A DNA stretch of 64,000 bases, from the NCBI RefSeq assembly GCF_003335675.1, contig NZ_QPHL01000013.1, positions 1 to 64,000 of the forward strand, read 5' to 3'. Shown here in pieces: positions 37,156 through 45,714 of the stretch; position 1 is the first letter of the stretch, and every line of letters starts with the position of its first letter. The position numbers were made by a program, and so were the translations under genes. Under the pieces are notes generated by a model. It did no database searches, was not told where the DNA came from, and saw only the letters and a list, made by a program, of their open reading frames with translations. The DNA comes from Winogradskyella sp. KYW1333 (GTDB taxonomy: Bacteria; Bacteroidota; Bacteroidia; Flavobacteriales; Flavobacteriaceae).

Positions 37156-38658
37156 ATGTCGCGACTGCACTTAAATTATAAAATCATTTTTCACTTTTTT
37201 GGCTTATTACTGCTATTTAACGGTGGTTTTATGATGATAGCTACATTAATTAGTTTGATCTATGAAGATGGAGTTACGGTGCAATTATTGTTAGCTGGTT
37301 TAGCAACCTTATTAATTGGCTCTTTTGCCATGGTGGGTACAAGAAATCACCGCAAGGAAATGAATAAACGCGAGGGATACATTGTTGTAGCTTTTGGTTG
37401 GATCGTTATGTCATTAACAGGGACTTTGCCTTATTTAGTTACTGAAACAATACCTTCGTTTACCGATGCTTTTTTCGAAACTATGTCTGGTTATACTACA
37501 ACTGGTGCCAGTATACTCAATGATATAGAAATAATACCAAAAGGCGTATTATTTTGGCGTAGTACAACACATTGGATAGGTGGTATGGGAATAATTGTAT
37601 TAGCCATTGCAATTCTACCCTTACTTGGTGTAGGTGGTATGCAGTTATTCGCAGCTGAAGCACCAGGTCTCGGAGGTGATAAATTACATCCTAGAATTAC
37701 AGATACAGCTAAGCGCTTATGGTTGATTTATGTTGGTTATACAATCGCTGAGACTATATTACTTCAAATTGCTGGCATGACTTTTTTCGATGCCATTAAT
37801 CATGCTTTAAGTACATTATCTACAGGTGGTTTTTCAACAAAAAATGCCAGTATTGCCCATTGGAATGATAATCCCGCCATTCAATATATCATAATGTTTT
37901 TTATGTTTTTGGCAGGAACCAACTTTGTTTTAAGTTACTATCTGTTTAAAGGAAAGGTATCTAAGATTACAAAAGACGATGAATTTAAATTATATTTTAG
38001 ATTCATATTGTGTTTTACGGTTGTTGCGGCATTACTCATTTATTTTAGAGCTGATGTCTCTCAATCTTCGGTTGATCATCCTATGGTATTTGGTGAAGGC
38101 GAAAGTGCTATTAGACATGGATTGTTTCAGGTTTTGGCAATAGTCACTACAACTGGATTTGTTACTGCAGATTATACGATGTGGACACCGTTCTTAACAG
38201 TGTTTTTCTTTGGTTTAATGTTTTTAGGAGGTTCTGCTGGTAGTACAGCAGGAGGTGTTAAAGTTGTACGTCATTTAATACTTATTAAGAACGGCTTTTT
38301 AGAATTTAAACGTGCTCTTCATCCTAATGCAATTTTACCTGTCCGGTATAACAATAAATCTATTTCTGGTGATATTGTTTTTAACATACTCGGTTTCTTT
38401 ATTCTTTACATGCTGTCATTTATTATTGGAGCTGCAATATTTTCAATGTTCCAAATAGATTTTGAATCCGCAATTGGACTTTCTGCATCAAGTTTAGGAA
38501 ATGTTGGGCCTGCCCTTGGGGAATTTGGCCCAGTAAATAATTATGCTACACTTCCGGCGCTCGGTAAATGGTGGGCGTCATTTTTAATGTTATTAGGACG
38601 TTTAGAACTCTTTACAATTTTAATTTTGTTAACACCTTTCTTCTGGAGAAATCGATAA
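37156..38658 (+). CDS. trkH: Trk potassium uptake transmembrane subunit
   Basis: A 500-residue membrane protein with four pore-loop repeats, each carrying the selectivity-filter glycine: TMSGYTTTGASIL, LSTLSTGGFSTKN, AIVTTTGFVTADY and SASSLGNVGPALG. LFWRSTTHWIGGMGIIVLAI and GGSAGSTAGGVKVVRHL are TrkH signatures. It imports K+, in some relatives with Na+ or H+ coupling. It is co-transcribed with trkA. Confidence 0.96.
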   Translation: MSRLHLNYKIIFHFFGLLLLFNGGFMMIATLISLIYEDGVTVQLLLAGLATLLIGSFAMVGTRNHRKEMNKREGYIVVAFGWIVMSLTGTLPYLVTETIPSFTDAFFETMSGYTTTGASILNDIEIIPKGVLFWRSTTHWIGGMGIIVLAIAILPLLGVGGMQLFAAEAPGLGGDKLHPRITDTAKRLWLIYVGYTIAETILLQIAGMTFFDAINHALSTLSTGGFSTKNASIAHWNDNPAIQYIIMFFMFLAGTNFVLSYYLFKGKVSKITKDDEFKLYFRFILCFTVVAALLIYFRADVSQSSVDHPMVFGEGESAIRHGLFQVLAIVTTTGFVTADYTMWTPFLTVFFFGLMFLGGSAGSTAGGVKVVRHLILIKNGFLEFKRALHPNAILPVRYNNKSISGDIVFNILGFFILYMLSFIIGAAIFSMFQIDFESAIGLSASSLGNVGPALGEFGPVNNYATLPALGKWWASFLMLLGRLELFTILILLTPFFWRNR

Positions 38659-38818
38659 TTTCAAAGAAATATTTTATAATTCTGAAATTTTCACTAGCCT
38701 TTAATTTTACTTATATTTTGTGTTAAGCAACTCAATATTTATCTATAGTTGAGATGTAAGATGTAACATTTTTGATAATTGTCCGTCATATTTACGTAAC
38801 CAATTAAAATCATCAATC

Positions 38819-39067
38819 ATGGAATTAGTATTAAATCAAGAATTAGAATTTGTACCAGAACCCATTGAGGTACCTCGTTTTACAACGCAAGGATTATTAA
38901 ATTCGAACTATAAATCCTTGGTGAAGAAGAACTTCAGCGAGACTTCAACAAAATCATTGTTTGGAATACGACGCAGACTTAGATCTTCACAATTGAATGT
39001 TGTGAACCATACAGCGACCATTTTAAGAATATCAATATTCGCAACCATCTTGGTAGCAATTTTCTAA
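38819..39067 (+). CDS. Small single-span membrane protein of unknown function
   Basis: 82 residues. Residues 1-60 are polar, first acidic (ELEFVPEPIEVP) then basic (FGIRRRLRS). Residues 65-82 (TATILRISIFATILVAIF) form one membrane segment that ends at the last residue, a tail-anchored arrangement. I recognise no family. It stands alone after trkH and is followed within 20 bases by a strong terminator, which supports a real transcript. Confidence 0.6.
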   Translation: MELVLNQELEFVPEPIEVPRFTTQGLLNSNYKSLVKKNFSETSTKSLFGIRRRLRSSQLNVVNHTATILRISIFATILVAIF

Positions 39068-39080
39068 AACTGAATCATAA

Positions 39081-39120
39081 AAAAAAGCTATAACAACACA
39101 AAGACTGTTATGGCTTTTTT
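39081..39120 (+). terminator. Rho-independent terminator after the small membrane protein, probably bidirectional
   Basis: AAAAAAGCTATAACA (39081-39095) pairs with TGTTATGGCTTTTTT (39106-39120) across a 10-base loop, with one G-T wobble. A and T tracts on both sides allow use by the converging aminotransferase gene. Confidence 0.85.
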
Positions 39121-39144
39121 AAAAAAAGCGATAGATGTGTAATA

Positions 39145-40329
39145 TTAATTTAACACATCTTTTATACGTTTAATTGCTTCTTTAATGTTTTCCTCTGAAG
39201 CAGCATAAGAAATCCTAATACAATCAGGGTTTCCAAATGCTTCTCCAGTAACGGTTGCAACTAGAGCTTCCTGTAATAAGAACATTGACATGTCAGTTGC
39301 GTTATTTATGGTTGTTCCTTTAATTGTTTTTCCAAAATATGCTGAAACGTCTGGGAATACATAAAACGCACCTTCTGGCTCATTTGATTTAAACCCGTCA
39401 ATCTCATTTAGTAAATTCAATATAAGTTTACGTCTTTCCTTAAATTTTTCTACCATATACGAAATGCTAGAAGGATCAGTTTCTAAAGCTGTAATTACGG
39501 CTCTTTGTGCAATACAGTTAGCGCCACTGGTTACTTGTCCTTGCATTTTATTGCAAGCTCTGGCTATCCAATCTGGTGCACCTATATACCCAATTCTCCA
39601 GCCTGTCATTGCAAATGCTTTCGATACGCCATTTACAGTTATAGTTCTGTCGTACATATGGTCAATATTGGCCATGCTAAAGTGCCCACCTTTAAAATTT
39701 ATGTGTTCATATATTTCATCAGAAACCACAAATATATTAGGATATTTTTCAAGAACTCTGGCTAAAGATCTTAGCTCTTGCTCACTGTAGACAGACCCAC
39801 TTGGATTACATGGTGAACTATACCAAATCATTTTTGTTTTTGGTGTTATCGCTGCTTCAAGCTGTTCAGCTGTCATTTTAAAGTCTGTATCAATGGACGT
39901 TTTAACTTCTACCGGGATTCCACCATTTAATTTTACAATGTCGCTGTAACTTACCCAATAAGGACAAGGTAGGATAACTTCATCACCTTCATTAATTAAA
40001 ACTGCGGCCACATTTGACAACGATTGCTTTGCACCTGTTGAAACAACAATTTGAGCAGGTACATAATTAAGATTATTGTCTCTTTTGAATTTAGTAATTA
40101 TAGCATTTTTTAGATCGCCATAACCATCTACAGGAGTATAACTATTATAATTTTGATTAATTGCGTCAATAGCAGCGTCTTTAATAAAATCTGGAGTATT
40201 AAAATCTGGCTCTCCTAGGCTTAGTCCAATAATGTCTTTACCCTCTGCTCTCATTTCTCTGGCTTTGGCAGCCATGGCAAGGGTTGCTGAAGTCGATAGA
40301 TTGTTAATTCTATCTGAAAGTTGGTTCAT
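39145..40329 (-). CDS. Pyridoxal-phosphate aminotransferase class I/II (aspartate aminotransferase-like)
   Basis: 394 residues of fold-type I. IIGLSLGEPDFNTPDFI is at the N-terminus. STGAKQSLSN is the cofactor phosphate loop, SPCNPSGSVYSEQEL the conserved Asn-Pro turn, and VVSDEIYEHI holds the cofactor Asp and Tyr. VNGVSKAFAMTGWRIGY has the Schiff-base lysine, and CIRISYAASEENIKEA the substrate Arg. The subgroup is that of thermophilic-type aspartate aminotransferases. It starts 17 bases after the desaturase stop, so the two are probably co-transcribed. Confidence 0.93.
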   Translation of the reverse strand: MNQLSDRINNLSTSATLAMAAKAREMRAEGKDIIGLSLGEPDFNTPDFIKDAAIDAINQNYNSYTPVDGYGDLKNAIITKFKRDNNLNYVPAQIVVSTGAKQSLSNVAAVLINEGDEVILPCPYWVSYSDIVKLNGGIPVEVKTSIDTDFKMTAEQLEAAITPKTKMIWYSSPCNPSGSVYSEQELRSLARVLEKYPNIFVVSDEIYEHINFKGGHFSMANIDHMYDRTITVNGVSKAFAMTGWRIGYIGAPDWIARACNKMQGQVTSGANCIAQRAVITALETDPSSISYMVEKFKERRKLILNLLNEIDGFKSNEPEGAFYVFPDVSAYFGKTIKGTTINNATDMSMFLLQEALVATVTGEAFGNPDCIRISYAASEENIKEAIKRIKDVLN

Positions 40330-40346
40330 GATATATTATAAATATT

Positions 40347-41447
40347 TTATGCTTGCAACGCTGGACGCATTCCCATTTCCTTAAGAAACTTGAAGTGCGC
40401 TGCAATTGCTTTTCTTGTAGTTTTATATTCTTTATAAGGTAAATTAAATTCTTTAGCTGTATCCTTAACAATTTTGGCAATTTTGCCATAATGAATATGG
40501 CTGATATGTGGGAATATATGATGCTCAACTTGATGGTTTAAACCACCAGTATACCAATTTATTAGCCAACTTTTTGCTCCAAAATTAACAGTTGTTTTTA
40601 GCTGGTGAATTGCCCAGGTGTTTTTCATTGTACCATCTTTCTCTGGCATTGGCATTTCTGCTTCGTCCATAACATGAGCCAACTGAAATACAACACTTAA
40701 AATGAGACCAGCAACATAGTGCATTATAAAGAAACCTATTAAAATTTTATACCAAGCAATATCAGTTAATACAATTGGTAAAATGATCCACATGGATAAA
40801 TAAATAAGTTTTGTTATTACCAGTTTACTCCAATTAACAAATGGATTTGGTAATTTTCCATAAGACAGCTTACGTTTCATGTAACGATGCATTTGCTGAA
40901 AATCAGTGGTTATAGCCCAATTAATTGTCAATAAACCATATAAGAAAATTGAATAGTAATGCTGAAATTTATGGTGTTTGCGCCATTTTGTATGTTTAGA
41001 GAATCGGAGTATTCTTCCAGCTTCTAAATCTTCGTCGTGACCATGAATATTTGTGTAGGTATGATGTAGAACGTTATGTTGAACCTTCCAGTTGTATACA
41101 TTGCCAGCTAGGATATAAATACTACTACCCATTAACCTATTTATCCATTCTTTGTTGGAGAAGGAACCATGATTTCCATCATGCATAACATTCATACCAA
41201 CACCAGCCATTCCAATACCCATTACAATGGTTAAAAGAATCTGAGCCCAAGTAGGAATGTCTAAGGTTAATAATAAAAAATAAGGTGTTAAAAATAAAGC
41301 AAACATAACTATGGTTTTTACCCAAAGTTGCCAATTTCCGGTTCGTCTTATATTGTTTTCCTTAAAATAGTTATTCACTCTTTTATTAAGAGTTCTGAAA
41401 AATTTTGCCGAATCGGATCTTGAAAAAGATAGGGTTTGATTTGCCAT
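40347..41447 (-). CDS. Membrane fatty acid desaturase (acyl-lipid type)
   Basis: 366 residues with four main membrane segments. The three di-iron histidine boxes are present: HDGNH, HNVLHH, and HQVEHH near the C-terminus followed by IFPHISHIHY. The Q-x2-HH form of the third box is typical of front-end and linoleoyl-type desaturases, although no cytochrome b5 domain is fused. It introduces double bonds into membrane lipid acyl chains, as in cold adaptation. Regiospecificity cannot be read. Confidence 0.92.
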   Translation of the reverse strand: MANQTLSFSRSDSAKFFRTLNKRVNNYFKENNIRRTGNWQLWVKTIVMFALFLTPYFLLLTLDIPTWAQILLTIVMGIGMAGVGMNVMHDGNHGSFSNKEWINRLMGSSIYILAGNVYNWKVQHNVLHHTYTNIHGHDEDLEAGRILRFSKHTKWRKHHKFQHYYSIFLYGLLTINWAITTDFQQMHRYMKRKLSYGKLPNPFVNWSKLVITKLIYLSMWIILPIVLTDIAWYKILIGFFIMHYVAGLILSVVFQLAHVMDEAEMPMPEKDGTMKNTWAIHQLKTTVNFGAKSWLINWYTGGLNHQVEHHIFPHISHIHYGKIAKIVKDTAKEFNLPYKEYKTTRKAIAAHFKFLKEMGMRPALQA

Positions 41448-41502
41448 GTAATTCCTAGTTTTTTTATTCTAACGTTTAGGGATAAATTGCATTAAAACTT
41501 GT

Positions 41503-41510
41503 CAAAGATA
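41503..41510 (-). promoter_or_regulatory. -7 promoter element of the desaturase gene
   Basis: The minus strand reads TATCTTTG, an exact octamer, 56 bases before the start codon. This leaves a leader of about 45-50 bases. Confidence 0.5.
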
Positions 41511-41569
41511 AATAATAATTAAAATCAACCATTATCCTTAAACGTTAATTTTGTCCAAAGTAAAAAATG

Positions 41570-41577
41570 TATTTTTG
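41570..41577 (+). promoter_or_regulatory. -7 promoter element of rsmG
   Basis: TATTTTTG is an exact octamer 16 bases before the GTG start. A TTTTG at 41549-41553 could be the -33 element, although the 16-base spacer is short. Confidence 0.5.
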
Positions 41578-41592
41578 CCAAAAATCAATTAA

Positions 41593-42219
41593 GTGGAATT
41601 AATATTAAAATACTTTCCTCATTTATCTGACCATCAGATTCATCAATTTCAGGCTTTGGAAGCCTTATATAAAGGCTGGAATTTAAAGATAAATGTTGTT
41701 TCGAGAAAGGATATCGATAAATTGTATTTGAAGCATGTTTTGCACTCACTAGGGATTGCAAGGGTTATTGAGTTTAACGACAAAACATCAATTTTAGATG
41801 TTGGAACTGGAGGTGGATTCCCAGGTATACCATTAGCTATTTTATTTCCTAAATGCCAGTTTCATCTTGTAGATAGTATTAATAAGAAACTAAAAGTCAT
41901 CAATGCAATTGCAGAAGCGATTGAATTAAAAAATATAAGAACCACGCATAGCAGGGTAGAAGCCATTGATGAAACTTATGATTTTATAGTTAGTAGAGCT
42001 GTGACTGCAATGCCGGAATTTACCAAATGGGTAAAAGGTAAAATAGCCAAAAAACAAAAGAACAGCTTGAAAAATGGAATTTTCTATTTAAAAGGAGGAG
42101 ACTTGACTGATGAATTAAAGCAGTATACGAACGCCAAAGCTTATTTATTGTCTGATTATTTTGAAGAAGATTTTTTTAGGACAAAGAAGGTGATTTATTT
42201 ACCTTTAAAATTTAAATAA
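41593..42219 (+). CDS. rsmG: 16S rRNA (guanine-527-N7)-methyltransferase
   Basis: Methylates G527 in the 530 loop of 16S rRNA. The N-terminus LKYFPHLSDHQIHQFQALEA is followed by NVVSRKDIDKLYLKHVLHSL, the RsmG family block. SAM motif I is ILDVGTGGGFPGIPLAI. VSRAVTAMPEFTKWVKGK completes the signature. The length is 208 residues. The start is GTG at 41593, just downstream of an exact promoter octamer. It converges on the next gene with 9 bases between the stops. Confidence 0.95.
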   Translation: MELILKYFPHLSDHQIHQFQALEALYKGWNLKINVVSRKDIDKLYLKHVLHSLGIARVIEFNDKTSILDVGTGGGFPGIPLAILFPKCQFHLVDSINKKLKVINAIAEAIELKNIRTTHSRVEAIDETYDFIVSRAVTAMPEFTKWVKGKIAKKQKNSLKNGIFYLKGGDLTDELKQYTNAKAYLLSDYFEEDFFRTKKVIYLPLKFK

Positions 42220-42228
42220 GCTTAATCT

Positions 42229-43911
42229 TTAAAAAGACATTAATAAACTCGCTGAAAGACCTGTGGCCTCAGGTACAAAACGGCAAACACCACCAACACA
42301 TACCAATCCTGCACGTTGCCTTCCGTAATTTAACGAAAAGCGTGTTGTCCCCTTATTATAACTTCCACCAAAATTGTAGTAATGGTTTTCAGAAGTGCTA
42401 TTATCCATTCCACTGTTATAAATATCATTGACATAAAACGATAGTCTTGGACTGACGTTATATTCAAAAGTACCTCCAATCCAATCATGATTGTCAGAAT
42501 TAGACCAGAGCTTTTGAAATTCTAAACGTATTGATTGCCCAATCCTACCAAATTTGTAAATAGTCTCACCAACAACAATGTTCGTTTTAATCTGTTCTCC
42601 TGAAAAGTTGTCTTCTATGGTTCTTTGATTATAATACTGATTGACATAATAGAAAATGGAATTAACTTTTTTATTCCATTTTTTTCTGATTTCCAAACTT
42701 ATATCAGAGAAATACTTCTCACCAAAGCCAAAATAATCGACATCATAAGATAAATTATTATAATCATAATCTCCTTTTAAACCAGCCCAATAAGATGCAT
42801 TAAAAGCTAATTTGGTACCGTATTGACCACCTAAACTAGTCCCTTTTTTTATATTATAGAATAAATCTACTTGCCCACCTATTTCGCCAGCTTCCATTAG
42901 TTCGGGATCAGCAAAAACAACTTGTGATTGAGCTTGATAAACAAATATATTTGTCAATAAATAGTCGTGTTGTTTCGTTAGAGCAGGTGTAAAGTTGATA
43001 TTGTTTTCTAAAAATACATTTCCTGTCTTTTCACGCTCAGAGTAGAATCCCATATTTTCTAATCTCCTAAAAGTAGCGTCAATACCGAATCCTTTTTGAG
43101 AAAAACCTGTATTTAACAATAATGCGTTACCAGGATTAACAAAGTTATCAATGAGCTGACCTGCGATCACAGCCACATCATCAGTTTTTGCTACATATTC
43201 TGCATTGGCGTAAAAATTGCCTTCAGTAAAATCAATACGGCCAGAAAAAGCATTGGTTAAATCATCAAAATTTGGATCCTCGATATCTGTTGATTCATTT
43301 CTGCCCACATAACTAAAACCTAGATTTAATGATGAGTTTTCAAAATTGAAGATGTTAGATAAGTCTAGTTCGGTATTAAATCCAAAAATATCGCTATCTG
43401 CTGTTTCAAAACCTACACGTTGTTTGCCGTACAAGGCTGTAAGTGCTAAATAGTCTAGAGGCATATATTTTATACGTCCACCCAAAAGTGCATTGTTTAA
43501 TCCTAGTTGCCGATCTTCCCAGTTTCTCAGAATCATTCCGCTACCAAATTGTTCATAGTAATGACCTACGCTTGCTTTAAGTTTATTGCTTTTATAATTT
43601 AAAGAGTATATACCAATATTAGTACCTTCAAAGTTTGGTGAATAATTCAATAATGCTAATGGTTCATAAGATTCTATCTGAACTGTAGCAGTGAAATTTT
43701 TTAGAAAATCATAATCTAATTTCAAATAAGAATTTAGTCTAACGTGCTCGTTGCCATCATTATTTTCTTCATCAAAAAAGGCACCTGTTCTCTTATCATC
43801 ATTATACCAAGCCATATTGGATTCTAGTCCTAATCTTAAATTATCTAATAACTGAGCAGAAGCTTGATTTAATGATAAACAAAAAATTAATAACAATATT
43901 AATGTTCTCAT
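42229..43911 (-). CDS. DUF6029-like outer-membrane beta-barrel protein
   Basis: 560 residues with a Sec signal (cleavage near ASA-Q20). The body alternates short amphipathic strands over the whole length (KLKASVGHYYEQFGSG, RLSFYVNDIYNSG, TTRFSLNYGRQRAG) and ends with GLSASLLMSF, an outer-membrane type terminus. The start of the mature part (LLDNLRLGLESNMAWYNDD) resembles DUF6029 proteins of Flavobacteriia. No function is known. It heads a two-gene minus-strand set after the TlpA-like gene (37 bases apart), which may supply redox support. Confidence 0.75.
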   Translation of the reverse strand: MRTLILLLIFCLSLNQASAQLLDNLRLGLESNMAWYNDDKRTGAFFDEENNDGNEHVRLNSYLKLDYDFLKNFTATVQIESYEPLALLNYSPNFEGTNIGIYSLNYKSNKLKASVGHYYEQFGSGMILRNWEDRQLGLNNALLGGRIKYMPLDYLALTALYGKQRVGFETADSDIFGFNTELDLSNIFNFENSSLNLGFSYVGRNESTDIEDPNFDDLTNAFSGRIDFTEGNFYANAEYVAKTDDVAVIAGQLIDNFVNPGNALLLNTGFSQKGFGIDATFRRLENMGFYSEREKTGNVFLENNINFTPALTKQHDYLLTNIFVYQAQSQVVFADPELMEAGEIGGQVDLFYNIKKGTSLGGQYGTKLAFNASYWAGLKGDYDYNNLSYDVDYFGFGEKYFSDISLEIRKKWNKKVNSIFYYVNQYYNQRTIEDNFSGEQIKTNIVVGETIYKFGRIGQSIRLEFQKLWSNSDNHDWIGGTFEYNVSPRLSFYVNDIYNSGMDNSTSENHYYNFGGSYNKGTTRFSLNYGRQRAGLVCVGGVCRFVPEATGLSASLLMSF

Positions 43912-43948
43912 GTGTGCGTTTATTTAATCTGGTAATCGCAATTAGCTT

Positions 43949-44431
43949 TTATAATTGGGCATTTTCCTTCACAACTTCGTAGAGTTCATCTTCACTACCG
44001 GGTGTATATCCTGTTCTGGCGTGAACAATTTCGCCATTTTTTACTACCATTATATAAGGTAAAACATTGATATTTAATGCACGTTTTAGGTCTTGGTTAT
44101 CATCAATTAGTATTTGATATTCCCAATCTTTTCCATTAACAAGTGGAATTACTCTATTTTTAGTTCTTGCATCATCAGTGGAAATCGCTATAAGTTCCAC
44201 ATTGGTTTCATCTTGCCATTCTTCATAAACATCAGCAATAGCATCTAATTCATTAATGCAAGGTACACACCAAGTCGCCCAAAAACTAAAGACTTTTATG
44301 TTGTTGGAATTTGCCAGTTTTTGAATCGATACGGATTCATTCTCTAAATTTTTTAAGATGACATTTGGTATGTCTTGAGCATATGATAATGAAAAAGTAA
44401 ATAGTGAGATCAGAAGGAAAGTACGCTTCAT
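43949..44431 (-). CDS. TlpA-like periplasmic thioredoxin
   Basis: 160 residues with a Sec signal (cleavage near SYA-Q19). The thioredoxin fold carries FWATWCVPCINELDAIA with the C-V-P-C redox pair. A downstream cis-proline strand follows (INVLPYIMVVKNGEIV). Members reduce disulfides in the periplasm, for example in cytochrome or outer-membrane protein maturation. It lies upstream of the DUF6029-like gene and divergent from another thioredoxin-motif protein at 44538. Confidence 0.9.
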   Translation of the reverse strand: MKRTFLLISLFTFSLSYAQDIPNVILKNLENESVSIQKLANSNNIKVFSFWATWCVPCINELDAIADVYEEWQDETNVELIAISTDDARTKNRVIPLVNGKDWEYQILIDDNQDLKRALNINVLPYIMVVKNGEIVHARTGYTPGSEDELYEVVKENAQL

Positions 44432-44537
44432 ATTGATTGTAAATTGTTCTTATTTTTGACAATTATACAATAATAATACCAAAAGATTTAAAATACATTA
44501 TATTAGTGTTTCAATTAATATAAATAATCTCTAAATC

Positions 44538-45620
44538 ATGAAAATTAATTATATTTTTAAATCCTTATTTATAGCATTAGCTTTAGTTTTTACGAGTTGT
44601 GGTAGTGATGGAAATGATGACTCTGATGATGGTGAAACCAATGCAATAACTAGTATAACGATATCTTTGAAATTTGATTCAGATGTTTATGCTGGGGATT
44701 TAATTTTCTTTGATGTAAAAGGAAACAATAGTGAAGTTGTTACTAACTCAGCAACGATAACTTTAAACGGTGAAGATATAGGTGGCAATATCTATACAAC
44801 TCAAGCACCAGGAGTTTTAAATTTTGTTGCAACTTATGGGAATATGACTAGTAATACATTACAAGTTACCGTATTAGAACCACCTTTAAAGTTCGCTCAG
44901 AATGTTCTAATAGAGGATTACACTGGTACATGGTGTGGATATTGCCCAAGAGTTTCTTATGGTATTGAACAAGTAAATCTAGCAACGGACAGAGCGGTTA
45001 CAGTAGCAATCCATAGAGGTAACACAAATCCTAACGGTAATAATTATGATCCATACAATTTTAGTGCGGGTCCATTAGAGAATATGATTAATCTCTCTGG
45101 ATATCCAACAGCAATGTTAAACAGAACTACGGAGTGGGCTTATCCAGAACCAAGTAATATTAGTCAGGTAGTTGGGTTGACAAATTCTGATGCAGACTTG
45201 GGACTTGCTTTATCACCAACATTAGATGGTAATACTATTTCAGTTGATGTTGATATCAAGTTTGGTCTTTTGCCAACAACTAACGCAAAGCTCGTAGTCT
45301 ATATTTTAGAGGATGATTTAATTTATGACCAGGTTAATTATACCAGTTATTATGGTGGTGGCAGTATCATTTCAAATTTTGAGCACGATCATGTTTTAAG
45401 AGATGTGTTAACGGATTTGTTGGGTGATACAATACCTACGGATCAGGTTACTGAAGGGAATGTTTATTCTACAAACTTTTCAGTGCCAGTACCGTCTAAT
45501 GTGTCAAACACATCTAAAATGACCGTTGTTGCTTTTGTTGTAAACGGTAATACTAATGCAGCATATAACGTGAGATCAGCAAACTTTGGAGATACTCAAA
45601 CTATAGAAGAAATAGACTAA
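44538..45620 (+). CDS. Omp28-related outer-membrane lipoprotein with thioredoxin-like CxxC
   Basis: 360 residues. The lipoprotein signal has lipobox F-T-S-C21. Next comes an acidic linker and an Ig-like region (30-112). From about 120 it is Omp28-like: VLIEDYTGTWCGYCPRVSYG, a thioredoxin-fold start with the C-G-Y-C pair, then VTVAIHRGN, the conserved SGYPTAMLNR and a C-terminal beta-sandwich. Omp28 proteins are surface or periplasmic lipoproteins of Bacteroidota with unclear function. An exact promoter-type octamer, TATTTTTG, lies at 44451-44458. Confidence 0.87.
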   Translation: MKINYIFKSLFIALALVFTSCGSDGNDDSDDGETNAITSITISLKFDSDVYAGDLIFFDVKGNNSEVVTNSATITLNGEDIGGNIYTTQAPGVLNFVATYGNMTSNTLQVTVLEPPLKFAQNVLIEDYTGTWCGYCPRVSYGIEQVNLATDRAVTVAIHRGNTNPNGNNYDPYNFSAGPLENMINLSGYPTAMLNRTTEWAYPEPSNISQVVGLTNSDADLGLALSPTLDGNTISVDVDIKFGLLPTTNAKLVVYILEDDLIYDQVNYTSYYGGGSIISNFEHDHVLRDVLTDLLGDTIPTDQVTEGNVYSTNFSVPVPSNVSNTSKMTVVAFVVNGNTNAAYNVRSANFGDTQTIEEID

Positions 45621-45640
45621 GAAAGTAAATTTGAATATTA

Positions 45641-45672
45641 AAAAAGACCTGTAAATTTTTACAGGTCTTTTT
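45641..45672 (+). terminator. Rho-independent terminator after the Omp28-like gene, probably bidirectional
   Basis: AAAAAGACCTGTA pairs with TACAGGTCTTTTT around an AT-rich loop. It lies between the converging Omp28-like and pruA genes and has A and T tracts on both sides. Confidence 0.88.
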
Positions 45673-45714
45673 GTTGTTTCCTATTATTGTATTAATTAAT
45701 AATGTCTACTTAAG

